The translations under genes were made by a program, and so were the position numbers. Shown in pieces: positions 32,628 through 44,725 of a DNA stretch of 59,721 bases. The DNA comes from Tulasnella sp. 424 (taxonomy: Eukaryota; Basidiomycota; Agaricomycetes; Cantharellales; Tulasnellaceae), in NCBI GenBank assembly GCA_019633425.1, contig WSUB01000215.1, positions 1 through 59,721 on the forward strand, written 5' to 3'. The first letter of the stretch is position 1, and each line of letters starts with the position of its first letter. A model generated the notes under the pieces. The model was given only the letters and a program-made list of their open reading frames with translations, had not been told where the DNA came from and did not search any database.

Positions 32628-33006
32628 CTTCGCGCATACGAAACGCAAACTCGAAGACGGTTCGGGGTTTACGTTCGACTTGATCCTCACCGCTCAAGAT
32701 ATCGGGTCGTACAAACCGGACTTGCGGAACTTCGAGTTTGCGTTGAATAAAGTGAAGGAAGAGTGGGGCGTCGAGTCCGGCCAGGTCTTGCCTACCGCTC
32801 AGAGCTTGTTCCACGATCACGTACCCGCGAACAAGCTGGGTTTGAAGTCGAGTTGGATTGCGAGACGGAGGTCGGTCGTTGGTGCGAAGGAGAGCGATTT
32901 GGAGGAACAGGGGGTCAAGGTCACGTATACTCGGAGGTTTGAGACTTTGGGTGCTACGGCGGATGAGGTGGAGAGGCAGTTTGGGGAGAGTGGCGAAGGT
33001 GTCTAA
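32407..33006 (+). pseudogene. HAD hydrolase copy 5, open but lacking exon 1
   Basis: An open frame of 199 residues from an internal ATG ([18 protein letters not shown]). It keeps motif II (LSN), the Lys of motif III and HDH of motif IV, but lacks the exon with FDCYGTL and the nucleophile Asp. It should be inactive as a hydrolase. It overlaps the last exon of the upstream chimera in another frame. It is the only duplicated HAD copy without the shared TAA, so it is closest to the founder. Confidence 0.75.
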
Positions 33007-33163
33007 AGATAGTTAAAATGCAATGGAAGCTTAAGGAGTACCAGCATCGTAGCCAACAGGATATATAGCTCACAAATTTGTACAGGAACATGCGTTACAT
33101 GGAACTACAGTCGGGTATCAAGAAAGGGATCTTGGTCGGTCTCGAAATGTCCTCCGTGAAACA

Positions 33164-35538
33164 TCATTCCGCCTCCGCTGGTTCGAGTTGCTGACGGGCT
33201 TTAGCGGCGCGATTTAATGTTTCTGTTGCATCCTGAGTATTTCCGATTTCTTCAAAAATGGCAGCAGCTTGTTCATAAAGGCGGATTGCTTCTTTGTACT
33301 GATCCTGGTCGTGATGGACGACGGCAAGATACGTCAGAGCCCAGGCTCTTCCGTGTCTGTCACCAATGTCGATACGAATTTGCAGGTCTTCGAATAAAAC
33401 CTGAACGGCCTGGCTGTACTGTTTTTGGAGGCGATGCACATCGGCGAGACCCCGCAGAGCGTCGGCTCTTCCTAGTCTGTTGCCGATGTCGGTGCAGATT
33501 TGGATGACCTCGGAGTAGAGTGGAACGGCTTCGCTGAGCTCGCTTTGATACCGATGCACACTGGCAAGGCCGCACAAAGCGTCGGCTCTTCCTTGTCGGT
33601 CGCCGATTTCGGTGCAGATTTCGACGGCTTCGGAGTAGAGCGGAACAGCTTCACTGTACTCGCCTTGCAGCCGATGCACCTCGGCAAGCCCCCACAGAGC
33701 AACGGCTCTTGTTTTCCTGTTGCCGGTGTTGGTGCTGATTTGGACGACTTCGGAGTAGAGCGGGACGGCTTCGCTGTACTCGGCTTGAAGCCGATGCAGC
33801 TCGGCAAGACCCCACAGAGCATTGCATCTTCCTGCATTGCCAGCGGTCCGCGTGCAGATGCCCAAGGCTTCGTGATAATATTTCGATGCGACGATATAGT
33901 CATCCTGATCTCGATGCATGTCTCCCAGGTTGATAAGAAGTTCAGGAGAGCGGGCTTGGAATCCCGACGTGTTTGAGGCTCGCTGCGGATCGGGAGTAAT
34001 CATTGGCTGTACAGCGACAAGTCAAATTGTGTTCAAGTAACCCAAATACCAGGACCACTCACCATCCAATTCATTGACTTTCTACAATCCTCAGCTGTTG
34101 GCCGCTTGCTGGGATCGATACTCCAACACATGATCATTAGCGAGTAAAGTTGCCGGATCAACACCATGCTGGCATGGTCAGCGACAGATGGGAGGTTCCC
34201 TTGAATGACGTGTATGACTACAACAGTGTCCTTTCGGATATTTTCAAACGGAATCGAATTCGTCATAACCTATTCCAGTGTTTACTGTAAGCTTCCATAA
34301 AGAACAATGTACGGATTTTGGTATACCTCGTAAAATATCCAGCCCAATGCCCAGATATCGCTCCATAGGCCGGGTTCCATGCCAGGTTCATCTTCCATGA
34401 GCAGCTCCGGAGCAGCCCAGCGAAGAGTAAATTGATTACCCTTCAGTGTCATGGTATTTGTGGCTTCACAGAATTCCGTCTCGAGCAACAGTGCTGGTTG
34501 CACGCCCCTTTTGCTCTTCTCGGGTTGCTCAGGAGGATCCTTTTTCATGAGACGACGCGCGGAGCCAAAGTCCGTGATGACTGCGCGACAGTTCAAGTTT
34601 ACCAACACGTTGGCCTATGGAATGTAGAGTTTAAGGTTGCCAAATGTCATATCGCAGTAACATCCGGACCCACCGATTTGAGGTCGCCATGGTAGATCGG
34701 TGGATTCTGATTGTGAAGGTATTCCACTCCTTCCGCTACGTCGTTGATCTGGCATTAGGGTGACTCAGAGGGTGACTCAACAGGTAATGTCCTAATCTTA
34801 CCAGCCATATTCGCTCCGGAACTTCCCAGTCCGCTGAGGCCACGAAGTCCTTTAAATTTCCGTGGGCGGCCCAGGGAAAGACCAGCCAAACCCTATCCTC
34901 GTCCAGATCCTCAACGAATCCTTCAAGCTTAATGACATTTGTGTGAGAAAGCCCGGTTATGAATCCCGCTTCCCTGAGTGCCAACTGAGAGGACTTAGCG
35001 ACGTGTGAGAGCTCGACGTGATGGGATAACATATTCTCACCCCCAATACTCGCTCTCTGTCCTTTTCGTTCTCGATCTTCAGTTTCTTTACTGCTATGGC
35101 CTAACATATTGAAGCCAGCTCGGTCAATGACTTGTCACAGGAAACAAAGTGAGTCTCGTTGGGACAGACCTTTCGCTTGGGCGTTCTACTATCAGACTCG
35201 TTCTCGCCTCCGGTTTGAGCTGAATCGTCCGCGCTACTTTTCGAGGCGGAAGCAGGAACCAGAAAAGCTCGTGAAACCGTCGCAAATCCTCCACGAAACT
35301 GCGGGCCATCTTCCGGGAATTTGATCGAGGACGAATTGATTCGCCATTCCGCAAGTCCCCGGAGTTTATCCGTCTACAAAGAAATGGAAGTTGGTGAGCG
35401 CTTATGATTACTCTTCGTGATTCGGGTGGAACGCACTAATCTCCTGCCTGCCAGTGGTTGGGACGTCCTGCCAGAATCGCCTGGATCGGACCCTTGCGAA
35501 CCACGACGGTCGGCGTCGTCGTTTTGGTCCACTTGCAT
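33164..35538 (-). CDS. protein kinase-TPR protein, copy K5
   Basis: Same eight-exon structure with all phase-0 introns and no disruptions. Start MQVDQNDD at 35538. Gly-rich loop FRGGFATV, Lys in AVKKLK, HGDLKS-ANVLVN, TDFGSA and WAAPELL are all present, with six TPRs in the last exon (33164-34006). It shares RINSSSIKFPEDG in exon 2 with K4 against RIDSSSIEFPEDG in K2 and K3, so K4 and K5 look like the closest pair there. Confidence 0.88.
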
Positions 35539-36838
35539 CGGATTGCTCAAGGTAAAAAGGATCGAAGGTCAGGTGGGTCGACGGTCAGGGAGGAGCTTCG
35601 CCAAGGGGGATGAAGTGAAAGGAGGTGGTATGAGGGACGGATGAATCTGAGGGTCTTTATAAAGCGGAAGCCCTGGCGCACGCGTGAACCACGCTCGTAC
35701 CGCTCTCCTATGTACCCTTTGCCTCGAGACGAAGGAAGCGTGCAACAATCATGGGCGCTTTCGAGGCCTTATTCCCTCTTGGAATGTTCGTCGCAAGCCA
35801 CCACGTTGCCCGCGATCTGCTGCTGCGGATAAGATCACGTTGTACTACAATGAACCTTAGATTCGCTTCCACAAAGTAACCTTTCGGTCTCCCTTATGCC
35901 CTTAGTCTATCGGACCTGCAAACTTTCTACTTGCTCCTGAGTTCCATATTCTGGGCTCTCTCCTTCGGATAAGAGTAGCGTCGACCCGGATACCCCCATA
36001 CATACTAACACATGTGGCTGCAGTGCAACAATCAATCGTACGCTTAGAATCGACAAGGCAGGCCTCGCTTTGCTATGGCAGTGAGAGTCTTGGTGACCAG
36101 AACAGGTATACAATCAAGTTCGGGGGACGTTAGGTATACGCAGGGAAGAGGCTCAGGGAGGCCAAAGCGGTGAGTGCGCCATGGGCACCAAGGACAGCTC
36201 AAAGCTTGGCGACAGAAGCGATAAGGATGGTGGAGTAAAGCCCCCTCTCAACATATCAAAAGCAGGCCGGAGGTGAGACAGGGGAGGATAGGAAAAAAAA
36301 GCCAGAGCGAGGACTCTAAGAGAATCGAGTGCATTGTTGAGTGAATAGGATCCGAGGCAGCAAAGACCGAAGAAGACAGGAGTCGAGGAGAGATTGAGCA
36401 ATACAGGATGAACGAACTTGCCAGGGGACCGAGATGAGGGGAAAACCTGCGTGGACTATTTTGAGTGAGAGGGGTCCAAGTGTCAGGAACGAGCAAAATG
36501 AACAGAACGAGTAAGGAGCAGTATTAATCGGGAAGAGCATAAGGCCAAATAAGACCATCGCCAAGAGCGAGGCATTCTTAAGATAGGGGTTATCATGTGC
36601 TGTACTTGTGTGAAGCCAGTTGGATTGTATCAGAAATTTATCTGGGAAACATGCATACCAGTCACATTAAGTCGCTGATTTGGCAGAGGCGGATAAATGG
36701 TGTGGGGGTCCATGTGCTGGTTTGAAAGACGCCGAACCCCGCGCGGGAATGAATGAGTGCGAATCCAGACTGACGCGTCGTCGCCAGAGGCGCGTTCCTT
36801 GCCCTTACTACTTCACTCTCGTTCCCCTCAATCCAACC
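35539..36838. repeat. array spacer between K5 and the intact PUP1
   Basis: A spacer copy with the kinase TATA motif at about 35655. A stretch of about 170 bp at 36510-36680 is absent from the other spacers. The PUP1-proximal block follows. No gene seen. Confidence 0.7.
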
Positions 36839-38046
36839 ATGACTGACCTATACAGAGGATCCGGATTCGACTTCTCGAATGTCATTCGGTGATTGATTTA
36901 CACTTTCCTTATAACGACCAGATCACACAATCTAACATCCCAAGCCGCGTCATGGTCCATTTAGCAACAATCACCTCGAGTCCAAGGGCGTTCGCCTCCC
37001 CAAGGCCACGAGCACGGGAACGACTATCGTTGGATGCCTCTTCAAGGATGGGATCGTGCTAGGAGCCGATACGAGGGCGACCGAGGGGCCTATCGTCGCT
37101 GACAAGAATTGTGAAAAGGTGTGCACTCCTTGGGGGATAGACGTCTTGGACGCTAGGTCCAGGATTAACGCTCCTGGTTGGTGCCTGCCCATAGATCCAC
37201 TACATCTCCGAATCGATCCGATGCTGTGGTGCCGGTACCGCAGCAGACACCGAGTTCACGACCGCGCTTATCTCGTCCAATATTGAGATGCACGCGCTGT
37301 CGACGGGGAGAAAGCCTAGAGTGGTGACCGCCATGACCATGTTGAAGCAAATGCTTTTCCGGTAAGCCGGCTTTTTCCTTCACTCCTATCGAATTCTATT
37401 CCTTAGTGTGGACGTTCTTCTCACAGTTATCAAGGCCACATTGGCGCGGCTCTCGTCCTTGGTGGGGTCGACGCAACGGGTCCTCAACTATTCACCGTCC
37501 ACCCCCACGGCAGCACGGACAAACTTCCATACGTAACCATGGGTTCTGGAAGCTTGGCAGCGATGGCTGTGTTCGAAAGCACCTGGAGAAAAGATCTTGA
37601 GGTTAGCCTCGCGCGTCCCAGATAAAGCCCCTGCAGCAACAGCTGACCTCTAACGCTCGCCATTTGTGATATCGTTTTCTTTACTTAGCGCCAAGAAGCG
37701 ATCGACCTCGTGGCTGCTGCTATCTCGGCTGGTATCTTCAACGATCTCGGCTCCGGTGGGTAGTGGTTTCCATAATTTTGATCAGGTCACAGAGTTCTTT
37801 CCATCCGCTCAACCACTCCCCTCTTAATCACCCTTAGGTTCGAACGTCGACGTTTGCGTGATCACGAAAGATCGAACGGACATGCTTCGAAACTACCTGA
37901 CGCCGAATGAAAGAGGTCTGAAGGAGCGGACGTATATTTTCAGAAGGGGGACGACTGCTATTAAGAAGGAGACTATTCGCAAATTTGACGTCACGGATGA
38001 GCTAGTATTAAGCACAGGCGCGGGTGATGCCATGGATACGAGTTAG
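36839..38046 (+). CDS. PUP1: 20S proteasome subunit beta-2, intact (273 aa, 6 exons)
   Basis: Exons 36839-36888, 36965-37118, 37195-37361, 37427-37601, 37689-37755 and 37838-38046 (822 nt, exact). It is the trypsin-like catalytic subunit of the 20S core. The propeptide ends ...KATSTG and the mature chain starts [11 protein letters not shown] with Thr1. The hallmarks [22 protein letters not shown] and [16 protein letters not shown] follow. The last exon ([20 protein letters not shown]) gives the C-terminal arm. It is the only copy of the window with this exon and with no defect, so it is presumably the working gene and the right-hand founder of the array. Its first intron uses the acceptor in CCATTTAG, which gives [19 protein letters not shown]. 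Confidence 0.95.
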
Positions 38047-38343
38047 CTTCTTTGTGTGTTATTATCGTGTTGTAATGTGGTATGTGCGTTTTTTTGAGTT
38101 TGGAATGTGCGTGTTTTCTCTCCGCTATCAGCGGCCTCGTGAGCGATGAGGTCTCGAAGAGTTTAACCAGAGCCTGCTGCACCCTGATCGCTGCAATGAG
38201 GTTATAACATCGCCGATAATATGCCTAACGTGAGTGTTCCCTGCCCTATGGGTTCCATGCATGGCACCTGATGGCCTTGCAAAGGTTTATTAAGAAGCCC
38301 CTCCCATCAGTTGGGATCTCCTTCTCAACGCCTCCAGTCCACA
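38047..38343. other. intergenic region after the array
   Basis: Unique AT-rich sequence holding the 3' end of PUP1 and the promoter of the next gene. No feature recognised. Confidence 0.5.
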
Positions 38344-39094
38344 ATGCCACCCATCATCGTTCGCGTTGCCTCGCCTCAACAACCACGCCCAGTCGTCGTT
38401 ACGTCTTCCAGACAAATTCCCGCTGCACCATCGCCGCCTAGACGGCAGCGAACTCTTCATGTGAAACTCAACCCTCAGCCGAGACCCCCGGGTCCCTTCT
38501 TCATGAATATTACAGTTATGGTAGATCCTCCACCAAGACCACCTCAAAGGATCATCGTCAACTATGCAGATTCCCCACGCCAGCAGCCTGCCCGAGTCCA
38601 ACCTTCCCCAGTCCAAGTATCTCCACCTCAGGTCATCAGAACCATCGATATCAGTCCCGCTGCATCCCCCGTCGTCGTACATCCAGACCTTCCAGTGCCG
38701 GGGGTGATCTCCCGCAGTAATGGATCGTTGAGGAGGAAAGAATCCGCGAGGACTAGGACCGGAGGTCTTCCTGTGGTGATGGAGATGGACAGACCTAACA
38801 GCCAGAGTGGAATTGCTATATCGCCCGAGGTTGTCATGCTAGAGCGGCCGAGGAGCTGGGTTCCCCCTCCGCCTCCGCTGGTTGAAAGGGTGGATCCTGG
38901 GGTGGGTTTTCTCTCATTTACGATCTACTACCTTCTCTCGCTGAATATTCTTCTTTCACCTACAGGCAACAGGCCCTATACGAAAGAACTCGCTCTCTCC
39001 TCGCCCCAGCCCAGCTCTTCTTCCTTCGGTGGTGATATCGCCCCCGTCAATGAGCAACTCAGATCCTAATCACATATCTTATGCGTCCACATGA
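38344..39094 (+). CDS. proline-rich protein of unknown function, paralogue 1 (228 aa, 2 exons)
   Basis: Exons 38344-38901 and 38966-39094 (687 nt, exact); the start MPPIIVRVASPQQPRP is the first good ATG. The protein is rich in Pro, Arg, Val and Ser, with short hydrophobic blocks such as PIIVRVASP, RTLHVKLNP and QRIIVNYADSP. These look like beta-strand-sized pieces separated by Pro-rich linkers. It has no signal peptide, membrane segment or recognised domain. The intron is needed: without it the downstream frame ends in SSSSFGGDIAP, whereas splicing continues the Pro/Ser-rich style. It has the same style and motif set as the next gene, so they are probably tandem paralogues. Confidence 0.65.
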
Positions 39095-39325
39095 TTTTTT
39101 TTCTCGGGTAGCTAGTGGTTTTATGCTGTATCATGGTTTAATCGGGGCTATATTCTTATCTATTAGTTGTTTGTGGTCATTGTCCTCGCCGGTTGCTTGA
39201 GGGACTGCGGAGGTGCACGAAGAAGCACCAATGATCGATCACCCTTGTTCGTGTTCGACTGGTCAACTTCACCTTCCATATCCTTCACGCTCCTCAACTC
39301 GCTCCTCAACTCGTTGAGTGTCACC

Positions 39326-40147
39326 ATGCAACAACCGGGCTCATCAGGTTTGTAAATCGTCTTTTTTCTTCTGAGTGTTCAAAAAGTTGACTTTATATAA
39401 TCACGGTTCACGGCATTTTTAATTATAGCTCTGGGCCTAATTTCAAACCAGCTCGTTATCAACATTGGCCCCGATCCTCGAATTCCTCCTCCTCTCGCAG
39501 ATTCAAGACAGCCAGTATTCATCCGATTTGGACCTTCACCACCACCCAACCTCACCAGGTCGCAACCGAAGGTACCAACCATCCCAGTCACCGTCCGGTT
39601 TACTCCACCGAGACGGTCCCGGCAACAACGGCGCCCACCACCCACACCGGTAGACGTCCCAATCCCCATAGTCCCGGAAATCTCGCCAGGAACAATCCCC
39701 AAGACCGGCGCCGACCTGCTCACACCGCATCCAACTGTCATACCATCACCCTTCATGGGGACCGTTATCACGTCGGAGACCAGCCGAACCCCTAAGCCCA
39801 CTATCATCAGACTTCCTAACTTCAACTCCCCTCCGCAAAGAGATGGGATAGACCCTCTGAGGGCCCCAGCCTTTGTGAGAGCGACCGCCCGTATGCCACC
39901 TCTGGCGCGCCCGGAGAAGGAGACAACGGTGATCAGAGTGCCCGACGAGGCTCCACCAACCCCTATCATCGTGCGAATCCAGAGCCCGCTGGGAAGTCCT
40001 CGCGTCGCTCAACAAGGCTTGCCTGTTCGCACTGTGACGCTGCACGTCAGAGCACCCGAGCCTAGCGTAAGGAGTCCTTCTCGAGTATTTGCGCGCCTGA
40101 AGAACGAAGGATCAGTTGGAAGTGGTGTAGGATCTAACAATGGCTAG
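39326..40147 (+). CDS. proline-rich protein of unknown function, paralogue 2 (246 aa, 2 exons)
   Basis: Exons 39326-39347 and 39429-40147 (741 nt, exact); the first exon encodes only seven residues (MQQPGSS). The protein alternates Pro-rich linkers with blocks such as QLVINIGPDPR, QPVFIRFGPSP, PTIIRLPNF, PIIVRIQSP and RTVTLHVRAP. PIIVR-x-xSP and the TLHV block recur in the neighbouring upstream gene, suggesting a common ancestor. No known domain is seen. It may be an intrinsically disordered or scaffold protein; function unknown. Confidence 0.65.
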
Positions 40148-40205
40148 ATTGAGCCTTTGCTTTGAAGGTATGAACCTGACTCGAAAATCGCAAGCACCCC
40201 GTTTC

Positions 40206-42307
40206 CTAGTGTTCAGATTACAGGTCACACACACCGTTTAGCCGAAAAGACCCTAATGCCGACGCAGCAAATTCTTGGTTTCTCAAGTCATCAACTCGAT
40301 ACCCGAAGTGTTTAGCCCCCTCTGGCTCAAGCCTGGCCGCTTGACCAAGATTACTTGTGGTTTGAAATAATATGTATCTATAGCTCCCATCAGAACGTGC
40401 ACCATCGAGCCATTTCCAATGAACACCTCACGAGATCATCGTGAGGAAGCCCGTATCCTGGAGACACCGAGGGTCTTTAGAATATTCGACCGACCTTTTA
40501 AGTAATAGCTGACGGGCGAGCCGCGCGCCATCTCCCTCGGTTCGGCATGGAAATTAGCGAATCCGTGCGGTCACCACCCCTGACATCGCCTTGCGGGTCG
40601 CTCTCATGGGAACGAACGAAGGGAATATTCTACTATGATCATCAATTATCACGTCAAAGATATTCTACACGAAGCCATGTGATGGTTATACATACCCCCG
40701 CCCCGAGCTGTCAGAGCGGTTTATGGTTTTGGTCAGTCCTCGGCGATCTCCATGCCGCATGTACCATTGCTGGAGATGCAGTGATTACCGAAGATAGCTT
40801 GAGTTTTAAATTCATTTTAAGGGATCTCGCATCCGAGGCGCTGGAGCGGGGGTCGCTGTGAGGGAGTGGGATAACCGGGCTCGGGGGTGTGGCGTGCCAT
40901 TTCACCACGGCTTCCCAAGCCTTCCCCGCACGAGCAACACATCCTTCAGACAACAGCGTTTCATGAAAATACTTCTTAATTAATGAGAGCGCCGCCTCCG
41001 GAGGGTGACGCGGTTCAGACCCAATTACCACATGCACGTTATTCACCGAATGCTTGGGTCATTTCAATAATCTATGGAACTGTCAATGGTGTTGGTCTCT
41101 CTTAAATCCCGTGGAAATTGTAGCGCAGACCTATTACCGCATCAGACATTGATTCCGATGACTGCAAGGCCAAATGCTTAACCTTCGCCGCGTGGTGGAA
41201 TGTTCGATGAATGTTTCCGCGAGGTAGTCAGCTCCCGTCAGATCTCGTTTCATTCACAGCTTTTACATAGACAGGAGGCTACGAAATTATTGACTAACGA
41301 AGGTAGAGGTTGGTCGCAGTTGAATAATGAATATTCTAGGATCTTGGGAGCACATTGCGCGGAGAAACGATGCTATAATGCAATAACACCGGTTCCTCCG
41401 AGGCTAAAAGAAATGGGCAATATGTGGCGAAGCTGGGCCCCAGAAGGTGGGAATCATCTATGAAGCTTCGTTTATACATATCGTCCGACACACCGGTAGC
41501 ACGCTCGATCCTGAACCGGTCCTGGGCGATTTTCTTGGTAAGTGCACAGAATGTGCGCATCGAGCGCAATCAGTTATAATGGTATACTATGGACTTGAAT
41601 ATTTGATATGAATCTTCCTTTGAGCATCTAGTACTCGCTGAAGGCCAGGTTGCATCCCACCCATCACGCGATGCCACGAAGCGATTCAGCGGCAATGTAG
41701 AGCTTCCGAGTCCCAAGTTTGAAAGTAAAACCACTCCCCTATATAATTAATTTGGGCCGCTATTCGGTCTCGGGTGCATAGCAAGACTCGCATTGGGCAG
41801 TACTAGATTCGCATTCGGATCCTCTGAGCAAGTGCCGGACAGTTCCCATGGACTTAACACAGGTCGCTGTTGAGTACCCGCTCGCTGCATCTCACAGCTG
41901 GTCCACATAGCGTAGCCCACCACAGCTACACACCACCGACGACAAAGATAAAAACGTGATTCGTTTTCGTTTCGCTGCTGTTGGCGACCTGGGTCGGAGG
42001 TAGGCCTAGAGGGAGCCTGATCATCTAAGGTTGAGGCTGGGTTAATGTCAAGGCGAGCTGGTCATTCTCTTGGCAGGATACACTCGTATTCTGGCCCGTG
42101 AACAGAGCAAGCCACTCCTGAGCTACCATGTCTTTAATGACGCCGTCAAGGCGTAGTGCGGTGTGCACTGGCATAGGGCAGCGCCGCACTCAAGTTTAAA
42201 CGCCAAGACTGCCTCGCGCGGCATCCTCATATATAGACTGCCCAGCTCACCTATTCCTCTCTTCTCAATCACCTCTCCTTCCTCATTCTTCGTTTGTGGT
42301 TTACACT
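40206..42307. repeat. duplicated upstream region of protease 1
   Basis: Collinear with 45597-47667 and, in its right third, with 53340-54175. The left edge is CTAGTGTTCAG. Reading frames differ between copies, so it is unlikely to code. Near the gene are a conserved block (GACAAAGATAAAAACGTG at about 41941) and a TATATA box at 42230-42235, about 75 bp before the ATG. The far part may hold an old, unrecognised repeat element. Confidence 0.7.
42230..42235 (+). promoter_or_regulatory. TATA box of protease 1
   Basis: TATATA in the conserved context TATATAGACTGCCCAGC, which recurs at 47591 and 54098 at nearly the same distance from the other two protease start codons. A pyrimidine-rich leader follows. 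Confidence 0.65.
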
Positions 42308-44725
42308 ATGTGGTTTAGAGCAACGTCGTCGATCCTCCTCGCATCCGTGCTCGTCTCGGCCTCTCCGATATCAGCACCGCCAACAAGCACCAACAACCAG
42401 CCTCAAACCGCCAGACGACTCGGCGCGTCCGTCGTGCACTTTCACCGCGACTCTGGCAGCATCGCCGCTCACCATGACAAGAGGAATTCAACCAACAACA
42501 GTAATGCCCACCGCGTTCAAATGGACAGGAACCGAGTCAGGACCAGGTTTGGAAAGAACAATCAACGATATCAAAGAGTGGGTAGGGTCGCCGGCGAAAC
42601 GATCTGGAGCAGAGCGGTGGACAAGGAACCCTCCGCAAAGCCGTTTGACGTCAAGGAGTGGAANNNNNNNNNNNNNNNNNNNNNNNNNNNNNNNNNNNNN
42701 NNNNNNNNNNNNNNNNNNNNNNNNNNNNNNNNNNNNNNNNNNNNNNNNNNNNNNNNNNNNNNGGTCGCCGGCGAAACGATCTGGAGCAGAGCGGTGGACA
42801 AGGAACCCTCCGCAAAGCCGTTTGACGTCAAGGAGTGGAAAAGAGATGGGTTGAAAGGAACGGAGCCGGTGTCAGATAACTGGGACGGGTTTGATATCTG
42901 TGAGTAGTCGTGACCGAGTGTACCGAAAAAAAACAAGCGCCTAAACGGTCGAACTTCTTCGCGGAACAGCGTATTCGGGTCCTATCTCACGTCAGTTTAA
43001 CTATCAACGCATGTACCTACAGCGTTGATTTATTGCTGACTAAATCCTCGTCCCCCACTCAACTACAACTAGTCGGCACGCCTCTCCAAGAAACGACTGT
43101 CCTATTCGATACCGGTTCAGCTGATCTTGTTGTACCTGTGTGAGTGGAATGCTCGCGGTTTTATACCTCTGGGCGTTAACTCACTAACGAACAACGTTTG
43201 ACAGCGTGGCCTGTGCCGGGTGCCTAGGACCTTTATTTGACCCATCCAAGTCCAGCACGTTTGTTGGTGGCGACGTCCCGTTCGTTCATCTTCCCCTCTC
43301 TCAACGCAATTATTTACACTGAACATCCCCGGCCATGATGTGATAGGTTTTCCATCGAGTACGTGGACGAGAGTGGAGCATCAGGGCTCATAGCCACCGA
43401 TGCAGTCACGTTAGCTGGGTTGACTGTACATAAGCAAGCGTTTGCCGCCGTCTCCTCTGAGACGGAGGGGTTCTCTGATGTGAGTTCTCGCTCTGCTCTA
43501 CAAATTTCGATGTCTTACACAAGCCCCCCCACGCCATAGCCTTATGCTGGTATCCTCGGTCTCGGATTCGTTGCTGGGTAGGTGGTTTTCCTTTCTACCG
43601 AGCGGCCAACCCGGAGAACACTTTTTCTTACACCCCAAATCATATTTTGGACAGTGCTTCATCCGGTGCAGCCCCATTCTTCGCCAACCTCGTCGAATCC
43701 GGTAGCTTGGAATCCAACGTCTTCTCGTTCTACATGACCAGAGGCGGTGTTGAAGGATCCGAATTGTGCTTGGGTTGCGTCAACTCGGAAAAGTACAGTG
43801 GGAGTGAGTGTAATTTTCTCCGAATTTTGGACTTCTGAGTTAAATGGCTGGTTTTTGCCTCGTCATACGCTTTCTTTGGAATAGAAATCAAATACTATCC
43901 ACTCGCGACTTTTACTGATGATGGTCAGCCGCTTGAATGGGATATTAAGGTGGGATTCTCCTGTCATTTTCCACTCTTCGTTTTCCATTTCTGATCTACG
44001 ACCCGGGTGCTTTGGATTTGTTAATACGATACAGAGCACCGGCCTCGCTTACGAAGGTTCCTCATCCAAGAGGTCAAACCACAAAAAATGGAAGTCTAAA
44101 GGGTTCCGTGCTACCATCGACTCGGGGACGTCGTTCATCATGGTGTCCAAGGAGATTGCAAAGGCGTTTTACGAACAGGTGAGCAACACCTCGGCGACAC
44201 GCCGAGAGTCGAGACTTATTCCACGTCTTCGATCTCCCCTCCCGCACCGAAAAAGATTCCCGATACCCGTCCGGCATCGGAAGATTGGGGCGAGGGAGCC
44301 TATGCTTTCCCGTGCGACAGCGTGGATAAACTTGGGAAGATCAGCTTCGGGTTTGGAGGGAAGCGGTACGAGATCGACGCGAGGGACTTTAACGCTGGTC
44401 CCGAGACCGAGTGAGTTTTGTAGCTCCCCCTTTTTTGGTGTTGTATAGGCTGGCTCATCCACTATTTCTCCCTCCTCCTATGTGCATTGCGCTGTAGTGG
44501 CTCTTCGGAGTGCGTTGGTGGTATTTTCGGTGAGTGGCGGCTAGCCTGAGACCATTCCCCTTGGAATTTCCCTTCTTTTCTTTAAATTACTAATGCAGAA
44601 TGACACCACTTACAGGAGATGATCTAGAGGACGACATTGCGATTCTAGGCGACGCATCCATGAAGAATTGGTATTCGGTGTTTGACTATGGTAACCTGGC
44701 GATTGGTTTCGCCAAAGCCGTATAA
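42308..44725 (+). CDS. secreted aspartic protease (A1 family), paralogue 1, with an assembly gap in exon 1
   Basis: Twelve exons in the same pattern as paralogue 2. Signal peptide MWFRATSSILLASVLVSAS, then a basic propeptide. The first active-site motif is FDTGSADLVV and the second IDSGTSFI, with PYAGILGLG and the C-terminal YSVFDYGNLAIGFAKA, so it is a pepsin-like secreted endopeptidase. The gap (42664-42762) falls within the propeptide part of exon 1. A 78-bp stretch is repeated exactly on both sides, so the true gene is probably uninterrupted. All other splice sites and frames look intact. Confidence 0.87.
42664..42762. other. assembly gap (99 N) flanked by a 78-bp exact direct repeat
   Basis: 42586-42663 and 42763-42840 are identical, starting GGTCGCCGGCGAAACG and ending AGGAGTGGAA. 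Paralogues 2 and 3 have this stretch once. The gap most likely separates two overlapping contigs that were not merged. Confidence 0.85.

Noticed and set aside
40547..41569. Open frames in the protease upstream regions (40547-40861, 40711-41046, 41200-41463, and counterparts near 46015)
   Set aside because: The equivalent frames in the second copy have different lengths and frame-changing indels, and no domain is recognisable.
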